A stretch of 33,814 nucleotides of DNA from UBA6164 sp964344895 (GTDB lineage Bacteria > Patescibacteriota > Gracilibacteria > BD1-5 > UBA6164): positions 1-33,814 of the forward strand of contig CAYFPB010000006.1 in the NCBI GenBank assembly GCA_964344895.1, in the 5' to 3' direction. The position numbers and the translations under genes were made by a program. This document shows positions 21,101-33,798 of the stretch, piece after piece (the stretch's first letter is position 1; each line of letters starts with the position of its first letter). The notes beneath the pieces were generated by a model. It saw nothing but the letters and a program-made list of their open reading frames with translations, was not told where the DNA came from and did not search any database.

Positions 21101-24100
21101 ATCAACTTCAAATTCTAAATTTACATAACTAGTTATCTTTATAGCATCAATAAATGGGAAAGAAAACTCTGGCATACTCATATTAAAGAAATCCATTCCT
21201 AAATATCAGTTTCTCTCTGTTAAGAATGCTATTTGTAATCAAGCTCTATGTTCTGGATGAATTGGTAGTTTCTTTAATAAACATACTGCCTTCATTATTA
21301 GATCAACTATCTGAAGTATCATTTCTATAGCTGAAAGTAATTTTGGAAGTTTTGGTGGTGGTGGTAGGTCTGGAAGATTTATAGTTGGTATTGATGGTAA
21401 ATCTGGTAGTTCTGGAATCTCAATCATAGGTAACACAGGTAGAGTTGGTAAGTCTACTCATAATCAAAGACTTAACTCTACAGTTGGCCTATCAGGTAGA
21501 TGTAACTCTGGAAGCATCGGTAATAACAAAGGCTTAGTAGTTATATCATACTCAGGTAGTTGTACTGTCATTCAAGCTCTGATATTATGTAAATCAATAA
21601 TTATATCAGGCCATTTTGGAAATTGTATTACAGGTATACTTGGAGCTAAAAAATCTAGTAATCAAAATTCTCCATCAAGAGAATCATACCTTTCATTTTT
21701 ACACTCACTACATTCCGCTTCAAAATCTACAAATATATCAACTATCAATTGCCAAGATTTTAATATCGCTTTTATAAGAATATATAATTCAACCCATGTT
21801 TTAAATCTCTCACCATTTTTTCAAATCCGACCTCATAATATATTTGAAAGAGTCTCTATATTACAAAGTATTTGTTCAAGATATTTTTGTTTACCTTCTA
21901 TTAGTCAGTTTATTTTTTCTGGAAGTCTTTTGTATTCTTGTATTACTTCTAAATTATTTCTTAGAGATCAAATTAAATTATCATATTCTATAAAAGCATC
22001 AGCATTAGCACTAAGTCATCCTGTTGAAGTCCAATTTCTTTTAGCTCTTTGTACTTCATCTTCCCATTGTTTTAATGTAGCTTTCCGTGATTTTATTGTT
22101 TTATTTAATTCAGTCTGAGAAATCCAAGGAAGAGTCATATCAACTGTTTCTTGTTCTAATTTTACAAGTGGAGTATTACCTATAAATTCATAAGCTTTTT
22201 TAATTCATGAATTTACTTTCTTAGCTTTTTCTCACCAATCTTTTCTTGTTTCCTCATCTAAATACTCATTATTCTCTATAAGATCTGTATCAATAGATAT
22301 AGGTTCATCTCAAACTTCATTATTATATTTTAAAGCTGAAAAATCTCATTCAAGTATTCATCCAAAATCTGGAAGTATTACATATATAGTTGGAAAATCA
22401 GTAAGCTTGTTAACTATTTCCTCTATTTGTCTTGTAACCCAGTCCATTAACCAAGCTGGAAATGGTTTAATTCTTGTTTGATTAATTTTTATAATATCTT
22501 CAAAGTTTGAACCATCAAAACTAGATAAATCAACCTCAACCATAACATCCCCTCATCAAGAACTTTCAGTAAACAATGATCAACTAGGCTCTTCACTAAA
22601 TACTCACGGTAAAAAGTCAAAAGCTTCCTCAACTGGTCATCTTTTAGTATCTTCTAAATAAGAAGAAACACTTTCTCTAGTTGGAGTTTGTTTTTGTTTC
22701 GTGTTTTCATCACTACAGTTTCAATTGATTATTCAAAAATTCTCTGCATAAAATGGTACTCACATAGAAGCTGGATCTCAATCAGATCAGTCATCTGAAC
22801 ACCCAAAAAGCTTAGCTGCAACAACTATACAATTACCTCAAGGTAAAAATGGAGAAAATGGTTTAGGAGGCATATCTCCTGCTAAAGCAGCAGGTCAAAA
22901 ACAAATAGCAGTTCAAACACCTCATGTTAAAGTTGGAGTTACAAAAAATCTAACTGCATTAAAAGGATTCCGTGTTCCAAGCCGTCCTCATGCAGAATCA
23001 GGTCAACAAAATGGACCAGGTATAAAACCAGCAGATTCCATAGGCCAAACACTAGGTAAACAACATGGAACTTTTCAACATGTAGTTTGTTTTCATGTTA
23101 ACCCTGAGAATATAGGTAGTCACTCATCTATTTTTGCTCAATCTCAAATAGTTTTTCAAAATATAACTGGATCATTTCAAGGAGCTAAAGGAGCCCGATT
23201 TAATGGCATGGCAAAACATGAAGCACTACCAAATCAACAACTAAGAGTAGTTAATAAATTATCTATTCAATCAAGTGCTGAATCAATTCATCACATTCAT
23301 GATCATAAATCAACTGTAATACTTCCATCCATATTAAAACTATCATTCATATCAGGAAGTCCATCATTATCTGAATCAGTATTTATTTCTTCTAGCTTTT
23401 CTTCAGAATACTCTTTTAAATTATCAGTTGATCAAGTATTAGATAGTTCATCTATATAATCAGGAATACCATTACCATCTGAATCAAAGGTATTTTGTTC
23501 TAGTTCATCTGGTAGTTTTATTTTGTTCTCATCACAAACAGGTTTTTTAGTACCTTCATTATAGTCCCTAGCTGCTATTGATCTAAAAATATTTACTGGA
23601 TTACTACAGTTTTTATTATCTGGTTTAATTATAATATCTCAATACTCATCATCTCAAACCTCACCCTTTTCAAACAATCATACTTCAAGTAAAGAATGCT
23701 TTAGTGCTCTTGTCTTTACTTCATAATATATAGTAGTAGATTCTCCATAAGCAAGCTCTAGTCATTCAACTAAAAAGTCATAACCAACTTGTCAATCAAG
23801 AATAATAGTATCTAAATCTGCTTCAATAGAGTTTTTATTTATGATAAATGCACTAGGTGTTTTTTCTACATAAACAACATTTTTTAATCTAGAAGGGCTA
23901 GTGTTTGTTAAAGTGATTTCAACACCTATTATATCATCTGTTTTAATTAATCCTCCATTTAAATCCTCAAATCTTTTTTCTACATCAAGTCAACTATAAT
24001 CAGAATAATCCGATTTTAAGAAATAAATATTTGGGATTTCGTTTTCCATCCCTTCTTCTCAAGTAATTAAATTTTCAAAATACTCATCAACAGATCCACT

Positions 24101-27100
24101 TCAAGTATATACAAGTGTAGATCAAGAAGTATTCTCAACAAGTGATCAAGTAGAATAAGGATAAGCAACAAATAATAGATCATCTATTTGTTTATTAGTA
24201 TAGGTAGTTTCTGGTGGTTGATATAGTCATGAAAAATATACAAGTCAATTATCTTTTCTTACTCATGTTTTTAATTTAATTCAATGTCATTCAGATACTT
24301 TAAGTTTGGTAAAATTTGGTTGTCTTGGACTTCATGAAATACCATAAAAAATATTTATTTCTCATGACTCATCTAATGTAACTATATCTGATACTCCATC
24401 ATTATCCATATCAAAAGATGCTGTTCTAACAACCCTTCAAGCTAAATTAAAGCTTGTTTCTAAAGGTAATCTATAAAAGTCTTTTTTATAGTTGTTTAAT
24501 AAAAATGGTAATCATTTATTATTGATAAAGAAAATATCATCATATCAATCTCAAGAAAAATCTCATGTTTGTATTAGCTCTGGATTTCATAGATCAACTA
24601 CATTAGCTAGATTTCACTTAGATAAGTTTTGCTCAGCTATATCTTTATTTTCAAGTAATTTAAAGTTATTATTACTCTTTATAAGTAATATATCTTCTTT
24701 AGAATCATTATCATAATCAAATACTCTAAACTCCCTTGTATCATCATCAGTATCAACAATTTTTCAAATACTAGAATCAAAACTTCTATCTATGTTTGTT
24801 CATGGTATTTTGTTTTTTATCTTTTTAAGACTAACAACAGGGTCTCATAGTACAATAGTTCAAAAACTCATATAATCTCTAATTGACTCCCCTACTGATT
24901 TTCAAGAAGCAAAAGCTAATAGAGATTTATTACCTTCTTTCCAACCTATTCATGCTTCTTTAGGAAAATTTTCAAATCAATCTAAACTACCTCTGGTAAA
25001 ATTATTCAAAGTAGTATCTGAATCAAAAGGATCTAGATAATGAATTTTTAAAATATCTTCACTTATATTTGTTCAATAAGAATTTGATTCAATATTTAAT
25101 AATATAGCATTTTTTACACTTGTCTTTTTTGCATCAAATACTGAAGCATCTCTAGAAACATCTATTTTTCAATCAATAAAGTTTAATCATATTTCAGCAA
25201 TAATATCTACTCATGATTTAACACTTAAAGATAAATAATTAGAAGTATTTTTATCATTTACTTCAAATTCTAAAGCTACTAATCTATTAATAGTACCATC
25301 ATTATTTATTTCTAAAAAGTCTTTTCAAGTATTATCTCTTAAAATTAATTTATCATTTTCTAATATACTAGTATATGAAGCAGATAATGGATTAAGGAAA
25401 ATACTAGAATTAGTAGTATCTACACAAGAACTAGTATTGTCACAAGATACAAGTTTTAATGAACTTGAATCAAAATTGTATAAAGCTTTTCAAATAAATA
25501 TATTTAAACTAGCATTAAACATATTTAATACTAATTTGTCATCTTCAAAAACTGGTGTTAATTCTATATCTTGAGTTAAATCACTACTATTATATATAGA
25601 CTTTATTCCTCCTGAAGTATTTAGTGATAATATATTATTAAAATTAAAAGGATTATTTAATAGAGAACTTACAGCTAATGCTCTATTTTCCTTTTCAAAT
25701 AATAAACTTCAAGCTAAATAATCTTTTTGAGTTATATCTCAATAATTAGCTCATAATAAAGTTGTATATATAGAATTATATCTTTTTCAACTAAGCTTAT
25801 CCTTATTCCAAAAATAAAATGTTTCTATTTTTCACACATTTTCCCCTACTCATTTTACAACTAAAGTATTATTCTCATCAGTAATAGTAAATGAATTCAA
25901 AGATAAGCTAGGATTTGTTCCCACTTTAAAATAAGCAACTCAAGGATTTATTGTACCATAAATTTTATAACTTGCTTTTCATTTATTAACCTGGTCTGTA
26001 GTTTTATCAGATGTGATTATATGACTATATTTATCTAATATTTCTAAATCAGTAATAGTAGTATTATCATCAAAAACTATATTATTATATCTATCTTTTA
26101 GCTCTACATTCAGAGTTGAAGAAGCATCCTCACTAGCTTCAATTTTTGATTTAGATAATATTAAATCTATTTTAATAGGTTTTTCAGGATAAATAGTAAG
26201 GCTTTCAGTTTTTATAGTAGATAATCATTCTACTTGGAAGCTTACATTTAAATCTGTAGTTGCTACAGTTTTTGTTTTAAATTCTATTTCTGCTTTACCT
26301 CATACTATATTTACATATGGATTAATAGACTCTATAAAATTAGAATCAGCTGTAAAATATACTCTAGAATCAAAATTACTTAAAAGATTACCTGAACTAT
26401 CTTTTAATAATAGCTCATACTTATAAGTTCCACCTCAAACCACTACTTTATCGGATAATAAAGTAGTTTCTAAATCAATACTATCAAGTACTTCTATACT
26501 TGCCTCTGAAGTAGTTAATGTATTATCATTTGTATCTTTTAAAACTACACTAAGACTATTAGTTCATGAATTTTGGGTAGACTTAAGTCTAAAAACTTTA
26601 TATCATAAGAAAGTATTAGTTTTTAGAGTTGTTAAATCATTATCTAAAAATACGACAGAATCTCATGAAATATCAAAATCAAGATTATAATATTCTCATG
26701 AAACAGGATTATCAAATTTATCATAAATAGTTACAAAATTTGTTGAAACATTTCATCATGACTCTAGTATATTTGAAGATAATTCAATATCTAATCTATC
26801 TGGATCTTCAGGTAATAATTCTAAGGTTTTTAGTGTTTTAAATCATGTATCATCAATAACTTCAATAGTATATGTTCCTGATTTTTGTATAGTAAAAACA
26901 TCTCTAAATAATGATAAATCCTCTGAGCTTAAACTAAGTGTTTCAAGTACTTGTTTATCTGCATCTAGTAAATTAACAGTTAATGGATAATTTATTTGTA
27001 GTTTTGTTCAATCTTTACTTAGATTTTCTATAAAAAGTAAAGTTTTTTCTTTTGAAGTGTTAAAATTGTTAACACTATTTTTTATATCAGTAATAGTGTT

Positions 27101-30100
27101 GTTTGTTCCATCACTTAAAAATATATTTGAAAGATTATTTACTTTTAAAGAATTAACTCACTGAAAAATTTCTAAATTATCATTAGTGTTTTCTAACTTG
27201 TAACTAGTATTAAACAATCTGTCTCATCTGATTTCAATTTTTAATGGTTCAGATTCAATAAATATAGTCTCATTTCAAAAAGCATCATTTATCTTTATAT
27301 GTGCTTGCAGGTAAATATTTGCGTCTTTAGATTTTGTAGATATTGAATAACTAGCCTTCCCTCCTGAGCTTCTAACAGCTAGATCTTTAAAAGTTACATA
27401 ATCTGAAATAACTCACTTATCATTTAAATAAGTAGAATCTATATCAAAAACTGTTTTTGTATTTGTATCATCAAATAGTTTTGCCTTATCATCTGCTTCT
27501 TCAATTTTTATTAACTCAAAGTATATATCAGTAGCATTTGCAACTTTCACAACATTTCAATCTTTATCTTTTATAATAGAGTTAAGACTTGCTGTTTTAT
27601 TGTAATAATATTTTTCACTATCAGAGTTTAACTCCAAAATAGCTCATGTTCACAATTTTTGTTCTAGACAATCATTTATACCATTTTTGTCTACATCACC
27701 ACTACATTCCATTAACTCTTCCCTTTCTTCTGAAGATAACAAACTAGGTCAACATACTCCATCTGAAAGTGATATAGTTGGTGGTAACATATTACCAATC
27801 CGACACATAATTGCTGGAATCCACTCCCAAATTGGTACTCAATCTGGTGGAGCACACTTAAATGGAGATTCATCTTTTCTTCAAATATTTGATCATAACA
27901 TATTTGAAGATAACTTAGTATTATCAGATAATATATCTGCATAAGGATTATCAGCTTTGCTTTCAGGATCAAGCTTTACATACATATTTGCTGCATCTCA
28001 TACAGCTCAAAGGTAAGCAACTTCATATTGTTTCTTATTTCTTGGTAAGTAATACTTTTTATCTGGTTCTCAAAATTGATCTGTTAAATAATGATCAAAT
28101 ATAAAACCATACTTAGCAGATACTGAATTCAAGTTATTCCAATAAACAGAAAAAACTAAAATATCATAATAGCTTAAACTTTTAGTATCTCCTTCTACTG
28201 TAATTATCTTATCTTCTTTATTTTTTAGAATGGTTGTTAAATCAAAATCATCAGTTGGATAATCTCAAGTTTTTAAATGATTATATATAGTTAAATTATC
28301 ACCAGATAAACTTGAAGGGTCATTATCTCTAATTATCTGATTTATTTCTTCTGATTTTTCCTTAAGTATTTTTTCTATTTCCTCTGATGTTTTATCAAGA
28401 GTAACTTCTTTTTGGTCCGTGATTTCAAGCCTAAATAAAGCTGGGTAATCAATTTTTATATGATTTCATAAAGGACTAAGAAAATCAACATACCTATCTT
28501 TATCTATTGGTAATGATTCAGGTATCATAGATCATACCTCTTCTTTTAGTTCTTCAGGATTTGGTGAAATATGTTTAATATCTGAAGTAATTTTTTTGTA
28601 ATTAAATGTGTATACAGTTGGATTTTCATCTTCCATACAACTAGATGTAGTATCAGTTGTTTTTACAGCACTTCATCAAAGATTTAAAGTTTTTATTTCA
28701 CATGGTGCTGAACTAGATAGAGTTTTATATTTAGTTTCATAATTAGTTCATCATGCTCTACTTGATCAATTATTATCAGTTGTACAAGTCCAACCAACTC
28801 TTTCTCAAAATGTTGGTATTCTATATATTACTCAACAAGTAGATCACTCATCAGAAGAGTCCATTATTAATCAATGTTTTTCTGCTGTAATCATATTATG
28901 ATCTAAACAATCTAGAGGACTTGGTGTATTTGATGTATCAGAAATAGCTTTTGAACCTGATATATCAAACAAAGGAGTTATCGATCAATGTAGATCATGA
29001 GTATCTAAAACAAATTCTCAATTAGCTGTAGCATTGTCATCTATATTTAAAGGACTATTTCATCCCCACCAACCATAGGTAGATTTTCAAGAAAGTAAGT
29101 TTGAAAAACAATGAGTATGATCACTACTGGGCTCACTCATTAAAGTATTATTATCATCTACTGCTAAATGAATATTATAAGCTCTATTTGCTTCTACCAA
29201 AGTTCAAGAATTAGTGAGACTTCATCTATAAATACTACATTCTTTAGCATTAGAAATATTTGATGCTTTTTTACCATAAAGATAATTTTGTGTAGTAGTA
29301 TTAGAACAAGTTGTTGATCATGACAATCCTCATGCTCTAGTATTAAAAGTTGTAGGAATTGCTATATCTTTTGAAAGTCAATTCTGTATTAAATCATCAA
29401 TTTGAGACTCTAATTCAGTATTAATATCTTTTACAATCTCATCATTTACTAAATCAAGTACAGTAACTAAATAAGGAATCATATCCATATTTACTTGTGA
29501 ACCAGTTCAGCTATATCTTCAGGCATTGTTAACATCTTTCCTAAAATCTCAAAGTGTTCCTTTAGAAAATGATTCAATAAATTTTTTTACTGTTTTTTGA
29601 ATTATATGCCTTGTTTGAATATCTGGTACTTTTGATAAATCAGCAGTTGTTTGTAAATCTCATGCTTGTGATGCTAATTCAGGATTTACTTGTTCTAATA
29701 ATTCCATCATAGTAGAATTAGCAGAACTTAGAGAATCATCTGTTAACTTGTTAGCAAGATCTTTTGTAAATCTACTATAAATTAAATCTTCTTTATTTTC
29801 TAAATATGCTTTATATCACATATAAGAAGTATAGTTTAAAGCTTTTTCTTCTCTAAATTGGTCATAATAAAAAACAAAAGGTTCATAGCTATCATTTACA
29901 GGAATATTATTATTTTGATTTAATATTCATTTAGAAAACTTAAAATTACCTGTTCCTGAATAATAATCATGATTTTTATCAAAATAGTCTTTTAAACCAG
30001 TAATATTTTGTTCATGACTTCATAAGTTTGGAGAAATAACTCAATGCCATATTTCTGATTTTAAGCCAGTAATATTTGAATCATTTTTTTCATATCTTAG

Positions 30101-30601
30101 AGTTTTTTTATTATAAATATATTTTTTATCCTCAAAGTCTGTAAAAGGTAGAATAGTTTTACTTGAGTCATTATTATCATATACAATTGGTAATTCAAAA
30201 TCTCAAACAAGTATTGTTCAAACTAATTTTGATTCAAAGTCCACCCCACTATCTAAGGCCTTATATCAATCAAAATATAATCCTTCATTTAAACTTGCTA
30301 TATTAAAAGCTTTTTGATTCTTTGAAATAGGAAGTATAACAACCTTTGTATTCTCTAAGACTCATTGTATATCTTTAGCATATCTATCAATATAAGTGTC
30401 AATTTCTGAGTAACTATCTTTATCAACTATAATTGAAACTAAATCATAATAATTTGAGTTTCAAGCCTCAACTGTAAGATTTTTAAAGTCCAAAAAAGGT
30501 ATTCTTACTGTCATACTTGAAAGTAGAGTAAAAATAAGTAATCCAGATAAGAATTTTTGGAACCTAGAGTATGAAAAATTTTGTTTTTTCTTTTTTTTCA
30601 T
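18113..30601 (-). CDS. Giant secreted surface protein, 4162 aa, Ig-like, FG-GAP and calcium-binding segments
   Basis: One open frame of 4163 codons when UGA is Gly; I read it through without a TAA or TAG. An N-terminal signal or anchor (FLSGLLIFTLLSSMTV, about 17-32) implies export. Regions by approximate residue: 35-960 mixed, no family seen; EF-hand/thrombospondin-3-like DVDKNGINDCLEQ near 974; 1030-1570 Ig-like (invasin/Big-type) repeats; FG-GAP propeller blades DYDNDSKEDILLI, DFSGDGYDDIFFI and DMDNDGVSDIVTL at 1965-2075; DUF11-like 2215-2300 (VEITLTNTSP); DSDGNGIPD and DSDNDGLPD near 2375 and 2414; Cys/Gly/Pro-rich island 2435-2680; helical 2750-2970; LP-rich stretch 2990-3091; another FG-GAP DIDSDGDEDLLYF near 3472; C-terminal beta-rich region to 4162. 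An AAAGGA sequence precedes the ATG. Adhesion to a host or prey cell is the likely role, by analogy with giant surface proteins of epibiotic bacteria. Confidence 0.88.
21330..21630 (-). repeat. Leu-Pro-rich degenerate repeat inside the giant protein
   Basis: Residues about 2990-3091 carry repeated LP-x-LP, ELPDLP and NLPDLPPPP units, a low-complexity, probably extended polyproline-like stalk. It is followed by a hydrophobic segment (LLSAIEMILQIVDLIMKAVCLL) that could be amphipathic or membrane-seeking. The DNA is not a clean tandem repeat. Confidence 0.7.
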
Positions 30602-30654
30602 TTATCCTTTTTTAGAGAGTTTTCTTAACTTGTTTTTCTGATTTTTATTCTACT

Positions 30655-30685
30655 AAAAAAAACTCTTTTATCAAGAGTTTTTTTT
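30655..30685. terminator. Rho-independent terminator after serS
   Basis: 13-bp perfect stem (AAAAAAAACTCTT with AAGAGTTTTTTTT), 5-base loop TTATC. It sits 5 bases beyond the serS stop on the minus strand and upstream of the giant gene start, so it separates the two units. The A/T runs on both arms would let it work in both directions. Confidence 0.85.
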
Positions 30686-30690
30686 ATTTT

Positions 30691-31950
30691 TTATATCTCA
30701 GTTTTTCATCCCATAAATGGAACTAAAACTTCAGGTATTTTTACATTTCATTCTTTAGTTTGATAGTTTTCCATTATAGCCATTAAACATCTACTCATAG
30801 CTATAACTGTACCATTAAGAGTATGAGCAAACTGACTCTTTCATTCACTATCTTTATATTTTATAGCAAGTCTTCTAGATTGATATTCTCATACATTTGA
30901 ACAACTAGTTACTTCTCTGTATTTTTGTTGTCATGGCATCCATGCTTCTAGATCATATTTTTTCATGGCTGGATTTCCTAAATCTCAACTACAAACATTT
31001 ACTTTTTCATAAGGTATTTTAAGTCATTGCCATATTTCTTCTTCAACACCTATCATAAAATCATGTAGTTTCTTTGATTCATCATTTTTACAAAAACATA
31101 CCATTTCTATTTTATCAAATTGATGTCATCTAAGTATACCTCTCATATCTTTTCAAGCTGATCATGCCTCTCTTCTAAAACAAGAACTATATGCTACATA
31201 CATTTGAGGATTTTCTAAGTCCATAGTTTCTCATCCATGATATGAAGTAACTGGTACTTCTGATGTACCAACTAGATGTAAATCATCATCTTCAGGGTTT
31301 ACTCTATATAATCCATCCTCTCAAGCTGGAAAAAATCATGTACCAAACATAGCTTTTTCTCTAACTAAAACTGGTGGTAAGATAGGATTAAAACCTTTAG
31401 AAACAAGTTTACTAACAGCATAGTTAATAAGAGCAAATTGTAATAAAACTAAGTCTCATTTTAAATACCAAAATCTAGCTCAACTTACTTCTGCCCCTTT
31501 TTCTGTATCTATCCAATCTTTTTTCTCTCATAACTCATAGTGTGGTTTAGGCTCAAAATCAAATTCAGTTGGTTCTAGAAATTTTTCTTCAACTACATTG
31601 TCATCATCTGTATCTCAAATAGCAGCTGTATCATCAAGTAAATTTGGAACTCTATAATATAAGTCTTTCCATTCAGCATCTACTTCTCTTTGCTGAGTTT
31701 CTAGTACTCATAATTTTTCTCACACTTCTTTCATTTCTTGTATTTTTGCTGGTCTATCCTCATTACTCATAGTAGGGATTTCTTTTGAAACCTTATTTTT
31801 TAATGCTCTTAACTCATCTACCTTAACTATTAATTCCAATTTTTTAGCATCTACCTCTAAAAATTTATCTAAATCAAGAGTAAGATTTCTTTTTTTTATT
31901 ATATCCTTTACTAGTTCTGGATTACTTCTTATTATTTTTATATCTAACAT
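30691..31950 (-). CDS. serS: Seryl-tRNA synthetase
   Basis: 419 aa, full length for bacterial SerRS. It charges tRNA-Ser, and tRNA-Sec where present, with serine in the cytosol. The N-terminal MLDIKIIRSNPELVKD starts the tRNA-binding coiled-coil arm (to about 105). The class II catalytic core follows, with TSEVP, motif 2 FRREAGSAGKDMRGILRGHQF and motif 3 NGTVIAMSRCLMAIMEN. Several core glycines are UGA-coded. The ATG is unambiguous because it gives the family N-terminus. It lies after a terminator that separates it from smpB, so it probably has its own promoter in the 77-base gap. Confidence 0.97.
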
Positions 31951-31997
31951 TTTTATATTATTTATATATTAATTTCCTTAATTATAGTAATAAAAAC

Positions 31998-32026
31998 AAA
32001 AAATCAACATTAATTGCTGATTTTTT
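31998..32026 (-). terminator. Rho-independent terminator after smpB
   Basis: 9-bp perfect stem (AAAAAATCA / TGATTTTTT) extended by G-U, C-G and A-U pairs in the minus-strand RNA, with a short loop, directly after the smpB stop. It separates the M23-smpB unit from serS. Confidence 0.75.
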
Positions 32027-32027
32027 G

Positions 32028-32495
32028 TTATATATACTTTTTCATAGCTATTTTAGCAGCCTTATCCATGGCTCTTTCTTTTAATACTTGTTTCTTTTGA
32101 TAGGCTTTTTTTCACTTAGCTAGTCATACTTTAAGCTTTATCAGGCTTCAAGAAAAATAAAGCTCCAAAGGTATTATTGAGTTTCAAGCTTCCTTTATCT
32201 TTCAAGCTAGATAATCTATAGTTTTTTTATGTAAAAATATTTTTCTTTCTCTGTCTGTTTCAACACTTTGTTTATTAGGCAAAGCTTTCCATGCAGAAAT
32301 ATGCATTCATTTAATATAAAGTTCGTTATTAATAACTACTATATAGCTTCATTTTAAATTTACATGTCCATTTCTTACGCTTTTTGTTTCATATCATTTA
32401 AGCTCCAATCAAGCTTCCCAATTATCAATTATTTCATAATCAAAGTATGCTTTTTTATTTTTTGTAATAAAATTTGCTCATCATTTTTTCTTCAT
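32028..32495 (-). CDS. smpB: SsrA-binding protein SmpB
   Basis: 155 aa, normal length. It binds tmRNA and delivers it to stalled ribosomes for trans-translation. Family signatures are YFDYEIIDNWEAGLEL, ETKSVRNGHVNLKGSYIVV, NELYIKGMHIS, the DRERKIFLHKK helix, NSIIPLELYFSGSLIKLKVGLAKGKK, and the basic C-terminal tail ending in KKYI. The usual P-Y near MHISPY is Ala-Trp here. It follows the M23-type peptidase gene by 11 bases and is probably co-transcribed with it. UGA-coded Gly occurs in GLAKGKK and elsewhere. Confidence 0.96.
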
Positions 32496-32506
32496 ATTGT
32501 TTTATA

Positions 32507-33697
32507 TTAACTTTCAAATACATTGTGTTGATTTTTTAGGATATACTGTATATCCTCTCATTTGAATACCCAATCCCATTTCATATAATCAAATAGATTA
32601 TAAGATCCAGCTTTACCTATCACATAAGGATTTTCTCTTATAGAAAAATCTAAGTGATAGTCTGTATATTTCTTATCTGGTACTCAAGAAACTCAAACAG
32701 TACCTATATAATCTCATTTATTAATTATTGATCATACTCTTATATTTTCATGTATTCTATCTAAATGTCCATAAAAAACAACTTCTCATTTCATAGTCTT
32801 TAACCATACTTGATTTCATCTAAGTATATCTAAATTTAATGCTTTTTGAGATTCTGTTAAAGTTCAGTACTTTAATTTGTCAAAATTTTGCCATTTCCAA
32901 TCTTTTACAACTCTTACCACTATAGCATCATCTAGAGCTACAGTTTTTTCACCTAGTTTTGTATCTATATCCCAAGAATGATGAATTCAATCAGTATAGT
33001 TTTGTCTATATGGTCTTCATGCATTTGGTAGTTTATCTTTCCTTGTTGGTAGTTTATGTCCTACAACAGGTACAATATACTTATCTTTTCTTTTCTCAAG
33101 TATCTCCTCTATTATCTTTTTATTATATAGAGTTTCTTTTAATATCCTATTTTTAGATAAATAAGAGTTATAATTTTTTTCAATTTTATGATTATATTTA
33201 GAGTATTTTTTATAAAGTAAAACTTTTTTATCAAGTACATTTTTTAATCTAACCAAAGAAGTAGAATTTAAATCAAGCATTTTTGATAATATATCATATT
33301 TACTAATCATTTTTAAGTCAAATTTATATACTTTATCATTATTAGCTTTTCTTAATTCTACCCTTGAAGAATCACAATTATCACCAAAAAACTTTAAGTT
33401 AAATGTATAAAAATCTCACATTTTTTGTGATTGATTATAATAAATATTACATTTAGAATACAACTTAAAACTACTTAAATCTTGTCATGATTTAAATACT
33501 AGTTTAATTGCATTAAGATTAACTGAATCTAGATAAATATTATCTGTTGTTTTATAGACTAAATCTATACTTGTATCAATTACTTTTTCTTCATCGATTG
33601 CTAAATCTTCTATTTCTGCAAATACAAGAGAATATCAAAAAAGTATACTTAAAAGTATAGTAAATAATATAGATAATATTAATGGTTTTTTATTCAT
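32507..33697 (-). CDS. Exported M23-family (LytM-like) peptidase homologue
   Basis: 396 aa. A clear signal peptide (MNKKPLILSILFTILLSILF, likely cleavage after SLVFA near 27) sends it across the membrane. Residues 30-140 form a mixed domain; 140-210 are Lys-rich and probably coiled coil; the C-terminal ~180 residues are a LytM/M23 fold: IHHSWDID with the HxxD zinc pair, FYGHLDRI, VGSIINKGDYIGTVGVSG, and YHLDF. The final HxH motif of active enzymes reads HLD, so one zinc ligand is changed to Asp. Such proteins cut cross-links in peptidoglycan or, when degenerate, activate amidases. Its own wall or another cell's wall could be the target. It is upstream of smpB (11 bases). Confidence 0.88.
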
Positions 33698-33767
33698 ATA
33701 GTTATTAATGTTTTAAGGAACTGATAGTCATTATAACTATTTTTCTATTTTTTCAAGTTAAAATACA

Positions 33768-33798
33768 AAAAAATAACTCTTTAAAAGAGTTATTTTTT
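33768..33798. terminator. Terminator hairpin at the right edge
   Basis: 14-bp stem (AAAAAATAACTCTT / AAGAGTTATTTTTT), 3-base loop. It lies upstream of the M23 gene start, so it most likely ends a minus-strand gene to the right of the window and isolates the M23-smpB unit. The 70 bases between it and the M23 start hold its A/T-rich promoter region; nothing more specific is seen. Confidence 0.8.

Noticed and set aside
18113..30601. The giant region as many small separate genes
   Set aside because: The breaks are all UGA; read as Gly the frame is continuous, its length is a multiple of three, and domain repeats run across the supposed gaps.
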